DNA of 64,000 bases, taken from the NCBI GenBank assembly GCA_025765595.1, contig JAIVFH010000085.1, positions 1-64,000 of the forward strand, written 5' to 3'. A model generated the notes under the pieces. The model did no database searches. It had not been told where the DNA came from and saw only the letters and a list, made by a program, of their open reading frames with translations. Source of the DNA: Obelidium mucronatum (lineage: Eukaryota > Chytridiomycota > Chytridiomycetes > Chytridiales > Chytriomycetaceae). The position numbers and the translations under genes were made by a program. Shown here piece after piece: positions 20,392 to 31,607 of the stretch (positions within the stretch are counted from its first letter, which is position 1; the number at the start of each line of letters is the position of its first letter).

Positions 20392-21213
20392 TCAAAATTC
20401 ATATTCAACCAAACTCATGTAATCACTAAGCATAAAAACTTGGTTCTTTGGGTAATGGTAAGTCGAGTAGGTATACTTTCCACGGTGACTTGTGACTTCA
20501 AACCCAATATTCTTTTGCAACAAGGCTTTCCCACATTTCCCAATGCAAGCGAGACTTTCTTTCTGAATCATGGTTTCCTTGGCATACATTGTATACTGCC
20601 TCTTTTTTCCATGACGGTTCTTGAACGCTTGGAATCCATCACTGAAGCAATCATCACAAAGGCGAACGCGGTAAGTATCCGATTCGTGTCTCCCCATTTT
20701 GAAAGCAGAGCTATCGCTGCAACGACACTGCTCGCAAATTTTTTTCGCTCGAATGATAACATCATGCCTCCATTTCTTGTGGTAGTCACGGCCAAAGCGC
20801 TTCGGTTCAGTATACTTGAGTTTCCATTTGATGATAAAGTGGCGCCAAAGTGGGTGGGATTTGATGTTTTGGTTGAAGGAGGAACACACGCCCATTAATC
20901 TGAGGAGGTTGTTTGGGTGTTGGATGCAAGCGAATGAGATGATTGATTGGAGGATTTCGGTTGGGAGTTTGGATAGTCTGGGACAGGGTGCTGGTGGTGT
21001 TGGTGGTGGTCTTGGCGTGGAAACTGTGTTGCTGGTGTTGTTGTTGTTGATTGTGGGAACCGGAATCACATCAGGCTGTGGTGGTACCGGTGGGGATTTC
21101 TTGATGCGCTTGGGAGTAGGAGGCGCGTTTTGCTGTGGAGTCCATTGCAAGACTGGTTTTGAAGCTCGAGCTGAACGGCGGAGGGTTGTCACGTTGGTTG
21201 TCGCGTCAATCAT
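20392..21213 (-). CDS. F-box protein with Cys-pair motif, copy 1
   Basis: One exon, 273 aa from the ATG at 21213 (an in-frame ATG lies at 21240; the AAAATG context at 21213 is shared with the paralog). The N-terminal ~85 residues are basic and Pro/Asn-rich. An F-box follows (LPTEILQSIISFACIQHPNN then LMGVCSSF and HPLWRHFI). The C-terminal half has two Cys pairs, CEQCRC and LCDDCF, flanking MGRHESDTYRVR, which could form a small zinc site. F-box proteins recruit substrates to SCF ubiquitin ligases; the target is unknown. The tandem paralog lies upstream. Confidence 0.75.
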   Translation of the reverse strand: MIDATTNVTTLRRSARASKPVLQWTPQQNAPPTPKRIKKSPPVPPQPDVIPVPTINNNNTSNTVSTPRPPPTPPAPCPRLSKLPTEILQSIISFACIQHPNNLLRLMGVCSSFNQNIKSHPLWRHFIIKWKLKYTEPKRFGRDYHKKWRHDVIIRAKKICEQCRCSDSSAFKMGRHESDTYRVRLCDDCFSDGFQAFKNRHGKKRQYTMYAKETMIQKESLACIGKCGKALLQKNIGFEVTSHRGKYTYSTYHYPKNQVFMLSDYMSLVEYEF

Positions 21214-21445
21214 TTTCTGAATGGTTTCAACAAATCCCACTCATGAATTCCACATCAAGTCACCAAGAAAAGAATAGTGTTCAATTAAAATTAATTTGAA
21301 AATTTGAGTTAAGAGTGTATTATCGAACCAACAACAAAGAAGAAAAAACGGTTTACTTTCATTTTCTATCATGTTCAGCGAATTCAAAAAGATAATCATA
21401 ACAAAAGACAACCGAAAGGTTCAAGTGCTTGTTATTCCCATTGGT

Positions 21446-22214
21446 TCAAAATTTGAATTCAACAAAACTCATGTAATCGCGAAGCATATGAACTTGGTCC
21501 TTTGGGAAATGATATTTCGAGTAATGAATACATTGATACTTTCCTCGATGACGTGTGATCTTGAACCTAATATTCGCGTGCAACAAACTCCGCCCACCAG
21601 TCTGAATAAATACAATCGAGACTCTCTTTCTGAATCAAAGTTTTCTTGGCATACATGGTATACCTCTTCTCGCCTCCATGACGGGCCTTAAATACAATGA
21701 AACCCCCATTGAAACAAGGTTCACAGAGCCGAACGCGATATGTGTCAGATTCATGTCTTCCCATTATGGTGGCAGTGTTGCTGCAGAGTTCGCAGTATTG
21801 TTTCGCATGAACGACAACGTAACGCCTCCACTCCTTGTGATAATCTTGATCAAAGAACATGGGCTCCATGAATGGGATTTTCCACTGTATCATATACTGG
21901 CGCCAGATGGGGTGGGATTTGATTGTTTGATTGAAAGAGGAACATACACCCATTAATCTGATTAAGTTGTTGGGGTGTCTGCAAGTAAAAGATAGTATCA
22001 ATTGAAGAATTTCAGTTGGGAGTTTGGGTATTATGGGTGTTGTGTTGCGGTTGTTGATTGTGGGAATTGTGTCAGGCAACGTCTTGGAAACTGACTCGAG
22101 GTCGGAACAAGACTGTTTTTTGATTCTTTTGGAAGGCGCGTTTGGCTGTGGAATCCATTGCAAGAGAGGTTTCGAAGCTCGGTTTGAACAACGGAGAGTT
22201 GTCGCGTCAACCAT
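21446..22214 (-). CDS. F-box protein with Cys-pair motif, copy 2 (frame break near C-terminus)
   Basis: Paralog of the gene at 20392, with the same order: MVDATTLR..., F-box (LPTEILQLILSFTCRHPNN), Cys pairs (CELC, LCEPCF) and MGRHESDTYRVR. The start at 22214 matches copy 1. The frame stops at 21567 after ESLDCIYSDWWAEF. One base shift near 21584-21586 (a TTT run) reopens the copy 1-like ending (LLHANIRFK...HRGKY...FPKDQV...LRDYMSFVEF) down to 21446. The homologous tail has stayed readable, so a base-calling error or a very recent frameshift is likelier than an old truncation. Confidence 0.7.
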
Positions 22215-22368
22215 TTTCTTACTCTTTACATAAATACACAGCATAATATTCCAATTTTCACTTCTGAATCATGTCGATAATGCAAAAAATTATAAGTCAG
22301 TATTTGCCGTTGGCTTCAAGTCCTATTTTTTACATTGCAACAAAGGGAGCGGCCTTCATTTCGACATA

Positions 22369-23057
22369 TCACACTTTGGAGTAATCGTATTCCATCACAG
22401 CCGCAATCTGGTCCGCACTCTCCCTGCCACAGCACCTTGCCACAATGTTTAATGCAAGGTCAATGCCGCTTGTTACACCCCCCGATGACGCGATCCGGTC
22501 ACCAAAGACAACACGCTCCTCATCAACTTTAACTCCGAGTGCGACTAAATCAGATCGCGCCAAGTGATGTGTTGATGCAGCATCATTTTGTTTAAAGAGC
22601 CCAGCATGGGCAAGCAACATGGCGCCAGTGCACACAGACGCAAACAAAAGCTTGGGATTCGATTCAGATGCATGCCTCAAAAGAGTAATAACAGGTTGAT
22701 TCTGCAACTCTGCGTATGCTCCTGTTTCGAATGTCAGAGAGATTGTATAGTTGGTTGAATTGGCTAACCTCTATCCGCCCTCGACGCCCATCCTCCTCCT
22801 GGCACAAGCAGCAAATCATAGGATGCAAAATCTTCCTCAGAAAACAAGCCATCTACTTTTACTTGAACTCCATAGGCAGTAGTTATCAAATCCGCCGCGT
22901 TGTAGGGTGCATACGTAAGCAAGTCGCATTTACGCAAGTTCCCCCCTTTGCCAAGCTGGACTGCTGCTCGCAAAACTCTCAATGGACCGGTGTAATCCAT
23001 ATCATCAACTCCGGGAAACACTAAAATGGCTATGCGACTGATGGACTCAAACGACAT
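22369..23057 (-). CDS. DJ-1/PfpI family protein (isonitrile hydratase-like)
   Basis: Exons 23057-22769 and 22721-22369 join to 213 aa, normal length for the family. The N-terminal strand IAILVFPGVDDMDYTGPLRV, the DLLLVPGGGW turn, the nucleophile elbow FASVCTGAMLLAHAGL (catalytic Cys) and the late SSGGVTSGIDLAL motif are seen. This combination is closer to fungal and bacterial isonitrile hydratase-like enzymes than to DJ-1 deglycases. No transmembrane or signal sequence is present, so it is probably cytosolic. A decayed fragment of this gene sits near 20190-20311. Confidence 0.85.
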
Positions 23058-23278
23058 TTCTGATTTCTAATGCAAATCGTTGAAGACTCTTCAGTAAACA
23101 TTGATGCGTCTCAATATCTCTCGGTATATGAAGCAGCTGAATACTAATTGAGTGTTTTGGAAATTGAGCACCGCCACAGCCCTTATTTGCCACATACTCG
23201 CGTGCCGAAAGTTCAGGGCAGGATATTGATCAAGCCCAATTTTTCAGTTTTGAGCCCAATTTCTGTTAACAGTTCAAT

Positions 23279-24872
23279 ATGGCCAACAACCTCCATTTAG
23301 CCAGGATTCAAGTGATTATTATCGCTGTTGTTTGCTTCCTATGCCCAGGAATGTTCAACGCTTTGAACTCGCTGCCAACCTCTGGACCTTCAGCCCAGGA
23401 AGTCAAGGACAAGCAAAACGCTGCCTTGTACCTGTGTTTCGCCATCATGGGTCTTCTCGCTGGTGGTCTCAATAATATTCTCGGACCACGTATCCTTGCT
23501 ACGATTGGAGGGACGGGTTACGCAATCTACGCCGCGGCCCAATACAACGTTTTCAAAGCTCAGAACGGTGACAGCAAGGCTCCAATTCCAGACTCGGCCA
23601 ATGCGTTTTCCATTTTTTCCGGCGCCTATATTGGTCTTTGTGCTGGCATGCTCTGGGCCGCTCAAGGTCAAATCTGTTTGACGTACCCAACAGAGTCCCA
23701 AAAGGGAACATTCTTCGCTACCTTCTGGGTTATTTTCAATTTAGGGTGCTGTGCTTGGAAATATAACTGGAACCATTCTTTCTTGGAGTGCTGGTCCAAA
23801 CGGTTATGCAATGAACGATGCCATGTACTTGATCTTCATTGTCCTCATGGCTTCCGGTTCTCTCGTTGCTTTACTCATCCAGTCCTCCGGGAACAATTTT
23901 GCGTGAAGATTTATCCAAGGTGGATACACCAAATACCAATGTTTTGCGCGAGTTTGTCGAAATCTTGAAGCTCTTTGCCAACCCAGCCATGATGGTTATG
24001 GTAATCACTGTTTTTGATTTTTTTCGATTGTCTTGAAGACTGACTCAACATTCAGTTAATCCCATGCATGACATCTTGTTGGTACTACACCTACCAATTC
24101 GGACCTTTTGGAGACTATTTTTCAGGCCGAACGGATGGTCTGAAAGCCATTTTTTACTGGACAGCGGAAGCGGCTGGATCTTGGATTCTTGGAGCACTGT
24201 TTCTGGACAACACAAAGTATCCACGAAGAACTCGGGCCTGGATGGGATGTTCTATTATCACATTTTGCACGCTTGCTATCTTCGGTGGCGGCGCAGCCTT
24301 TGAATACGAGCTTCTTCGGAAGACTACACGAAAATTGATGCAGCGGAAAACTTTGGTAGCTTTGTCGGTCCATTGCTTTTGTACATTTGTTACGGCTTGT
24401 ACGATGCGTTATTTCAAACGTTTATCAATTACTTGATGGAGCCATTTCCAACGACACTGAGACGCTTTCTCGGTATGCTGGGTTTTATAAGGGTACTCAA
24501 TCGGCAGGGGCTGGGATTTCTTGGGCTTTGAATGGTTTCGCGTTTACAGCTGCGAAGGGCAACAAATTTGCGGCACACGGAGGCACACGTGAAGCGAGAG
24601 GCACAGACCCAGGAGCAGCAAGTGGTGGCGATGGCGCTGGATGGCGGCGTCTTGGGCAGTTTTGCGGGTACCAGAAGCCTCACTTGTCTACCCGGACACA
24701 GTTTTGGGTAATGGTGGTCCTTGTGGTGTGTCGTGTGTATTCTTTGGGGTTTTTATTGCGCTTTTCGTTAAGGATTAAGACTGAAGGAAAGAGTGTCATG
24801 GAGGAAGTTGATTTGAAAGAGAGTGGTGGGGATGCAAAGAGTGATTTTCTTGTTTCTATTTCTAATCAATAA
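23279..24872 (+). pseudogene. UNC93-like transporter, copy 4 (multiple frame breaks and an insertion)
   Basis: The first ~155 codons are clean and very close to copy 1. At about 23745 an extra base breaks FNLG-AVLGN. Further single-base shifts occur near 23881 (SPPGTILRED), 24308 (after FEY) and 24436 (NYL-GAISND). A 55-bp intron (24001-24055) sits exactly where copy 3 has its intron. An in-frame ~40-codon GC-rich insertion follows NKFAA (about 24571-24690), and the tail is rewritten. No in-frame nonsense substitutions are evident between the shifts. It is probably a recent pseudogene, though part of the damage could be sequence error. Confidence 0.75.
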
Positions 24873-24924
24873 AAACAGCCAATTTGACTCAAAAGGATTT
24901 TGAAAAAGGTAATGTGGACACAGA

Positions 24925-27017
24925 CTATCGGCGATAATACTGGTTGCCGTCGTAGCCTTGTCCACGCTGTCTGTCGTCCCTCATTCCAGTGTTCGGTGGG
25001 TAAGACTGTTCTCCAACCATATCACGGTGTCGAAAGTTTTCAGTCGAACGTGGCTGTCCACGCACTTGCTTGGTTTGATTTGGGCGATATTCTTCATTGC
25101 GTTGTTTTCGTTGACCGCCGCCGCCGCCAGCCCCAGCATAATACTGGTCATTTGGGTATCGTCCGTCATTGAATGGGTGTCGCGAAGAGCCGTCCTTAAA
25201 TCTTCCACCGTTTCGAGGAACGGAATCTTGGTAGTCCACCAAAGGAATTGACTTGATTTCTTTGCGTCGCCTGGTATTCCACACGACTGCACCGCCAATC
25301 AATAACAGCAATGCTGCACCTCCACCGATTCCACCATATAATAAAGTGCTATTGATTCCTTTTGAGCTTTCCTCATTTGCTGGTGGGGGTTTCACTTCGA
25401 CGAGAGTTTGCGTTTTTTGAGAGATCTTGGCACCATTTATGATTGCAAGAGAGTTGAGCAAAGCAACAACTTCGAATTGATCACGAGGATTCGTTCCGTC
25501 AGGGCATGGTGTGTTTCGCTCCTTGAAAATTATTTAAAAATTCCGGGTTAATGAACAAAGACTTTCTTTAATCGATGTTTACCTGGTCTTTGACGAATGC
25601 AATACCACTTGCTATCACATATCTGGAACACACTTCTCGCAGATGCGTGCAGAATATCGGTTATAGACTTCTTGACTCCCGCATCCGGGGTAATGGCATG
25701 CAGATTGGCTAATCCTTCATACACCGGCCCAAAGATACCCTGTTGGCAACTTAGTCCCGCAGCCTCCATTCTCGCAAGCTGGATCATACAACACATTGTC
25801 CTTTGTAAAGTAGGATTGAATGTACTTCAAGTGATTGTGGGCTTCTTCGATGTAATACGGATTCCCCGTGTGCTCATAGAGACTAGAAAGACCGGCAATG
25901 ATTTCTCCAGAATGGTAACTGTACATGACAGATTCAACAAGACAGGTTCGACTGTCGATACCGTCGTGCACTGCATAGTTGCTGTCAATCAAACCGGAAG
26001 ACTTCATCCATTTGTACACGCGATCGCTCAGCTTCAAATAAGCTTCATCTTTAGTAAGTGCGTAGAGTCTTGCACCCATGTCTACGTGTTGCGCGTTTGT
26101 GATGGAGGATTTGTAGTATCGACTGTTTTCGACTCGCGTTTGTCGGTCTCGACTCCAAAACATACCACCGCCACAGGCGTCGTCCCAGTTCATGTACATT
26201 TGGTAATATGTGTTGTTTGTAACCTCCTTTTTTAGTATTAGGGTTTTTTTTATCAAATTTAGAGGCGGGGTTCAAAATCGACAAGACCGGAACACTAACG
26301 AGACACTCACAAGGTATGTCGGATTCATTCCAGGAATAATACTATGTGGAGCAATGATACCGTTTTTCGTCGTTTCGGCGGCAGTCATGGCTATTATCAT
26401 CGTAGCAAGCCCAAACAAAATTTAGAGAACATCAACCAAGCTTTTGAAGCACAAACTATCCAAAAACATACTTGCAAGAGCCCACCATCCAATATCATCA
26501 TTCCATCTTCCAGCTAAAGACATGGTTGGGTTGTTGCCCTAAATTAAATAGTTATTGGTTGGCTTGCAAAGGGTTCAACAATACTACAGTTGTACTGCAC
26601 CTCAAGGAAGTCTCTATTGCCTCCAACAGTCAGTTGCATCTGTGTATCGACCCATTCGTTGTAAGTTGGATCCCCAGAATATGCATAGTATTGATAGAAT
26701 AGGTCAAAGTACATTCCTGAAAAATCATCCATGAGTACTTGTACTTTCAGGACTTCAATTTAACACTTATACCAGTCTCGTGCCATTGAACAATCGTTTC
26801 AATCCATGCTCCGTTTCCTGGAGTATTGGCATCAAAGTATTGTTTCAGGGCAGGCATGGCCGCTTTTGATGCGGCAAGCACAGAGTCTAAACATAAAAAC
26901 ACTGAGCAACAGGAAGAAATCTAATCAGAGTAAAATACCTTTGCTAGAAAGATCAATGCTAGGCTGTGCCTTAATCAAGGCGCTTGTCAAAAGCAAGTTG
27001 AACAAGGGCAGTATCAT
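24925..27017 (-). CDS. GH76 endo-1,6-alpha-mannanase-like, membrane-anchored, copy 1 (two frame breaks)
   Basis: Seven exons: 27017-26939, 26886-26773, 26716-26601, 26538-26472, 26390-26311, 26223-25583 and 25521-24925. A signal peptide (MILPLFNLLLTSALIKAQ) leads into GH76 signatures: the catalytic Asp pair in RWNDDIGWW, TNNTYYQMYMNWDD, SITNAQHVDMGARL and YHSGEIIAGL. A hydrophobic helix (STLLYGGIGGGAALLLLIGG) and an Arg-rich cytosolic tail end the protein. The family (DFG5/DCW1-like) acts on alpha-1,6-mannan and is linked to fitting GPI proteins into fungal walls. Frames break by one base at about 25724-25730 (in WAGVYEGL) and about 25500-25504, both at G/C runs. Copy 2 next door is intact. 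Confidence 0.8.
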
Positions 27018-27168
27018 TTCGTTTCAACTTGAGAAAAAAATCTTAACAATTGGAACGCCTCCCATTTATTCGCTCTAAATCATATAATCCCAGCACGTCC
27101 AAAATATAAAAAAGAAAAAAAGTGAAAGAAGAAGAAAAAACAAAGAATCACTGATTTCTTTTTAAAAT

Positions 27169-29294
27169 CTAATGACTTCCAGCTCTTGGTTGTCTTGGAG
27201 TGTAATTGTAGTCTTGTTGAGGAGCGTATTGACCAGCGGGAGCTTGGCCGTACTGTTGAGCCTGCGGTTGATAGTATCCTTGTTGTTGCTGCGAGTATCC
27301 TTGAGGAGCATACCCTTGTGGAGCATATTGTTGCCCCTGTTGAGGTGGGGCATAACCATGCTGCTGTTGAGGGTAGCCCTGCTGTTGGCCATACGCCGCA
27401 TACTGCTGTGGTTGACCATAGCCTGGTTGTGGTTGTTGGCCATATCCTGCTGGACCAACAGCGTTGTTTCGTGGAACCCGAGGAGCAGCGACGCCAGCGC
27501 CGGCAGCAAGAGCAGCAGGATCTTTCTTTTCTGGGGTGTTGGTACGGTAGTCGTTGTAATCGACCATGTCCATTTCTGCTGTATGTCTTTTTGGCTTACG
27601 GCGGAAGTAGACGGCTCCAGCAATCAACAAAAGAGCCGCAACACCGCCTCCAATACCAGCATAAAGAGCAATATTGGAGCTTTTGCCTTCAGATCCACTT
27701 TCCGTAGGAGCTGCTATTGTTTGGCCACGAGAGGTGGTTGAAGCTCCATTGATTTGTGCCAAAGCATTCAGAATTGCAACAGTTTCGAATTGATCACGAG
27801 GGTTAGTTCCGTTTGTCATTGTATGGTCAGTTCCTTTTTGAGTAGGGCGTTAGGAAAAATTCGTTCAAACCCAAGATGAAAATTAAAAATACCTGGTGGC
27901 AAATTTCTGATGCAGTACCAGTCAGTGTTACATGTCGCTTGGATGTTGGCCGCTGCAGAAGCCTGCATCACAGTAGCAATCTGACTCTTGACAGTAGAAT
28001 CAGTGCTGACCAAATACAAGTCTCCCAAACCCTTGTAAACACCCCACATGAATCCACTAGGAGTCTTGCAGTTTCCGGGAATCAAACAGAAAGGGTCGAC
28101 AAGAACGTTCGCCCTCGTGTAGTACGAATAGACATGTCCCCAATGCTTGTGGGCCTCTTGAAGATAATAAGAGTCCTTGGTATAACGGTAGATATGCGCG
28201 AGGCCTGCAATTAGTTCACCAGCGTGGTAGGAATACATATCGGAGCTTCTCAAGCAAGATCTTGAATCCAGACCGTCGTAAACAGCGTATGTAACCGGGT
28301 CGATCAATTGAGTAGAAAGCATCCACTTGTAGGTCTTGTCGAATAACACCTTATACTCGTTGGAACCTGTAGCGGCAAGCAATCTCGCGGCCATTTCAAT
28401 GAACTGGGCATTCGTGATGGATGACTTGTAATAACGATCGTTGACTTTAGGAGCTTGACGATCACGAGACCTAATACACGGTTAATTACTTCAATCTGAA
28501 GCATGGTTGAAGGAGTTTCCTACCAGAAGATACCACCATTACACGAATTGTCCCAATTCATGTACATTTGGTAAAAGGTGTTATTTGTCACTGTGATATA
28601 CTTGGGATTCATATCTGGGATAATATTATGTGGGGCAATAATTCCATCGGTAACGCCTTCCGCGGCGGTCATTGCTGAACCAAGTTGGTTAGGAATCCGG
28701 GCTGACACAGTGAATGGTGAGAGCACTTACTTGCCAGTCCCCACCATCCAATGTCGTCATTCCATCTTCCAGATAAAGACATGGTAGCACTGTTTCCCTG
28801 TGGTGATGGTAAGTTGGCTTTTCTCCAAGACACCCACAACTGCAAGCGGCAATCAAGATTCAGTACTCACACCCATGAAGTCAGCTGTAGCACCAACAGA
28901 GTATTGCATTTCATTGTCAACCCAATCGTTATAGGTGGCGTCTCCAGTGTAGGAATAGTATTCGTAAAAGAAATCCCAGTAGAGACCTGCAGATTGATTG
29001 AGAACCACACTCAGGCTGGTCATTATCTCCATACAGACTCACCAGATTCATGCCATTGGGCAATGTATTCCTTCCATGAACCAGTGTCTTGCTTGTTGCT
29101 GTCATAGAACTGCTTGAGAGCAGGCATTGCAGCCTTAGCGGCAGCAACAACAGCAGCTATTGAGAGGGACAGTGAGCCACCATGCGCCGACCACCGCCTC
29201 GCAACTTACTCATGCTGGATAAATCGATAGTCGGCGGCACTGCCAAGACGGTGCCAGCCAGTGTAACACAGGCTATAATGGTGTTGACCTTCAT
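27169..29294 (-). CDS. GH76 endo-1,6-alpha-mannanase-like, membrane-anchored, copy 2
   Basis: Exons 29294-29210, 29156-29043, 28986-28871, 28797-28731, 28674-28524, 28470-27893 and 27833-27169 join perfectly to 591 aa. Order: signal peptide (MKVNTIIACVTLAGTVLA), GH76 catalytic region with an Asp pair in WNDDIGWWG, VTNNTFYQMYMNWDNSC, ITNAQFIEMAARLL, SYHAGELIAGLAHIY and GFMWGVYKGLGDLY, then a membrane helix (NIALYAGIGGGVAALLLIAG), a basic stop and a ~90-residue cytosolic tail made almost only of Gln, Gly, Tyr, Pro and Ala. It lacks the intron that copy 1 has before VTNNT and has its own intron inside NGGIFW. Likely a plasma-membrane enzyme acting on the cell wall. Confidence 0.88.
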
Positions 29295-29510
29295 TTGGGT
29301 TGTAAAAAATCGATTTGGGGTGTGGCCAAAAATTTCTTACAACACAACAGGCACGATTGCCATTTATGTATTCATCAAAACTCAAACTCTTTCCGATATT
29401 TGTTTACATCGCGATCTGTTTGAGTCATTTCCGCCAGATCCATTCGGCTCATCTGGGTCCAAATGGAATGAGTCAAAAGCGTTTCACTAACACTGAAAGG
29501 TAAGCTTCCC

Positions 29511-31579
29511 TCAACTCACCTGAATAAATGTTCGGCGCAGAGTATCCCACAAATTTTCGCTCACATTAACATAGCCCAACGCATTGTGGTCCCCAACCAC
29601 ATGCAGGCTTAGTGCCCCAAGCAAGTGTTCCGCAGCTTCACGGTAACTACCGATATTTATACAGCTGACCCCCAAGTTGTATCTGCATCTTACAAAAGAA
29701 GGCTTGAGCTCAAGTGCTCTGCGATATGCTTCAATTGCTTCCTCGCCTTGAAGCAATCAATCAATTAATCAAATGTGACACTTGGCAAACTCACTTCTTC
29801 CACTATTTGCCAAAGTAGCTCCCAAACGATTCCATAACAAGTAATCATTGCTCCTCACACGTAACGCAGAGCTGAAGCAATCAATGACTTTATCGTATTC
29901 ACTTCGATTATAGAACAGAACTCCCAGCCCTAATTGCAAGTCTGGATCAACCTTCCCGCTGTTGGATTGAACCGCCTGAATGAAGCGCGATGTTGAAGAT
30001 TCATGAATTTCATATGTGGATGTGTAGGAGTTTGTATCTTGTTCCACAACAGGGATGTTTGGGTATTTTGTTGTCAGCCATCGGTTAAGAGTCGCGTATG
30101 CTTGAAGTTCTTGACCCTCATTTGTGTATGAAACAGAAAGGGCCTAAGTGGCAGAAGAAAGAATTAATATCGCCAAGCAAATAATCAAAACTAGTTTTCT
30201 CACCATTAGGGCCGGCAAGTTTGCATGATCAAGCTGGACACTTTTTTGTAATGCTGCAATTGCAGCTTCTTCCTTTTCATTTTCGGCCTGTACTTTGCCC
30301 AAATGCATCCAAGCCTCGCTGTTTTCGCTTTGACTTGTCTGAACGGCAGCCTCGAATGCCAGGGCAGCTTGGCTCAAACTACCGCCTGGAGACTCCAAAA
30401 TACGCAGCCCCTGAGCCATCGCATCAGGGTATTGCAAGAACGGATTTTCGGGTTCGAATTTGTAAGCTGTCCAAGGTGCCGACACTGGATCCGGGTCCAC
30501 CGCCTCAACAGGTTTTCCATATTCATTCATAAAGTCTTCAAATCCGCCATCCCACGGGTTATGTATTCCAGAGCTGGCCGCTCCCGCTTCTTCTCGCTCG
30601 GCCTGTTGTAGTTCTGCCCAGATATCCCCCATCTTTTTCATCAAATTCTGGCGTTCCTCCTCTGTACTCGCAGATTCCAAATCGTTGTCCAAGTTCGCTA
30701 GTTCTTGTTCCCAGTTCTTGGATGACGGAGTAGTTGCATTTGCGGCTTCAAATTCACGAAGGCTAAGGTTATCGAATTCGTGACTCCATGAATCCAGGTC
30801 CCCATGAACATGCGTTGAAGAGACGGGAATCGATGATGAGACACCTTCATCACTGAGTCGTTCTTTGCCTTTTACGATAGTATCTTCAACATGTGCAAAC
30901 TGAGCAGACCATTCACGATCAAGTACTTCTGATTCATGAGACTGCTGTTGAGTTTGAGGTATTATAGTATGGTTCAAACTCATTGAATTCATTGGTATAG
31001 CATTGTGATAAGCCATTCGCGGCCGGAATTCTTGGTTCCATTCTGATAACGCAATCTATGAGACCTTGATTCATTCTACGTTGTTTTTATGACTCTATAC
31101 CTGGTCCAGAAGGGTAATTGGTAGCCGCAGTCATTGTGGTGGTTTGATGATGAATTGCAGGGACTCCGCGTTGTTGCGCTTTCGCAAAAGCATCTTCAAA
31201 GCCAAATGAGGCTGCGACTCAAAGTGACTGAATTCCGATGCCCACTGAGGAGCCTGTTGTCGCATCGCGCCCGTGCTTTGACTATTCAAACTCATGGCAG
31301 GGTGCCTTGCGGCTTGTGGCCCTGCAATCTGAGGCCGCAGCGACGCATCAAAGAACGCTTGGCTGTTTGCGCCGAGTTGATTGTTCTGCAACCGCTGGCG
31401 TCCAAGCGGCTGGTGTTCTTTGCGTGAGTCCTCTGTCTTCTGTCTTCCAAAAAACACACCTGGCCCGGGGCCGCCGCTTCTCTGCCTGCGCTCGACGACG
31501 AAGAAGACGCAAAAGACGCAGTCGACAGATGGTTCACGAGTCCCTTTGCCGCGTTTGTTGCTGGATTGCACTCAGCCAT
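29511..31579 (-). CDS. PEX5: PEX5, peroxisomal targeting signal 1 receptor
   Basis: Five exons: 31579-31460, 31409-31101, 31042-30204, 30143-29795 and 29746-29511. PEX5 traits: MAEC at the N-terminus (the conserved Cys used for ubiquitination and recycling), four WxxxF/Y-type motifs (WASEF, WNQEF, WSAQF, WSHEF) that bind PEX13/PEX14, then TPR repeats ([96 protein letters not shown]). It carries SKL-type enzymes into peroxisomes. One frame break lies in exon 2 near 31204-31206: a short T run separates SHFESQP from [12 protein letters not shown]. The last exon ends a little early for the family. The ATG is 28 bp from the divergent Gln-rich gene. Confidence 0.9.
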
Positions 31580-31607
31580 TTTCAAAGGAAAAACTCTCGC
31601 CAAAACA

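Noticed and set aside
20317..21691. Plus-strand frames opposite the F-box genes
   Set aside because: They are antisense of conserved F-box coding sequence; similarity between the two copies comes from the paralogs themselves.
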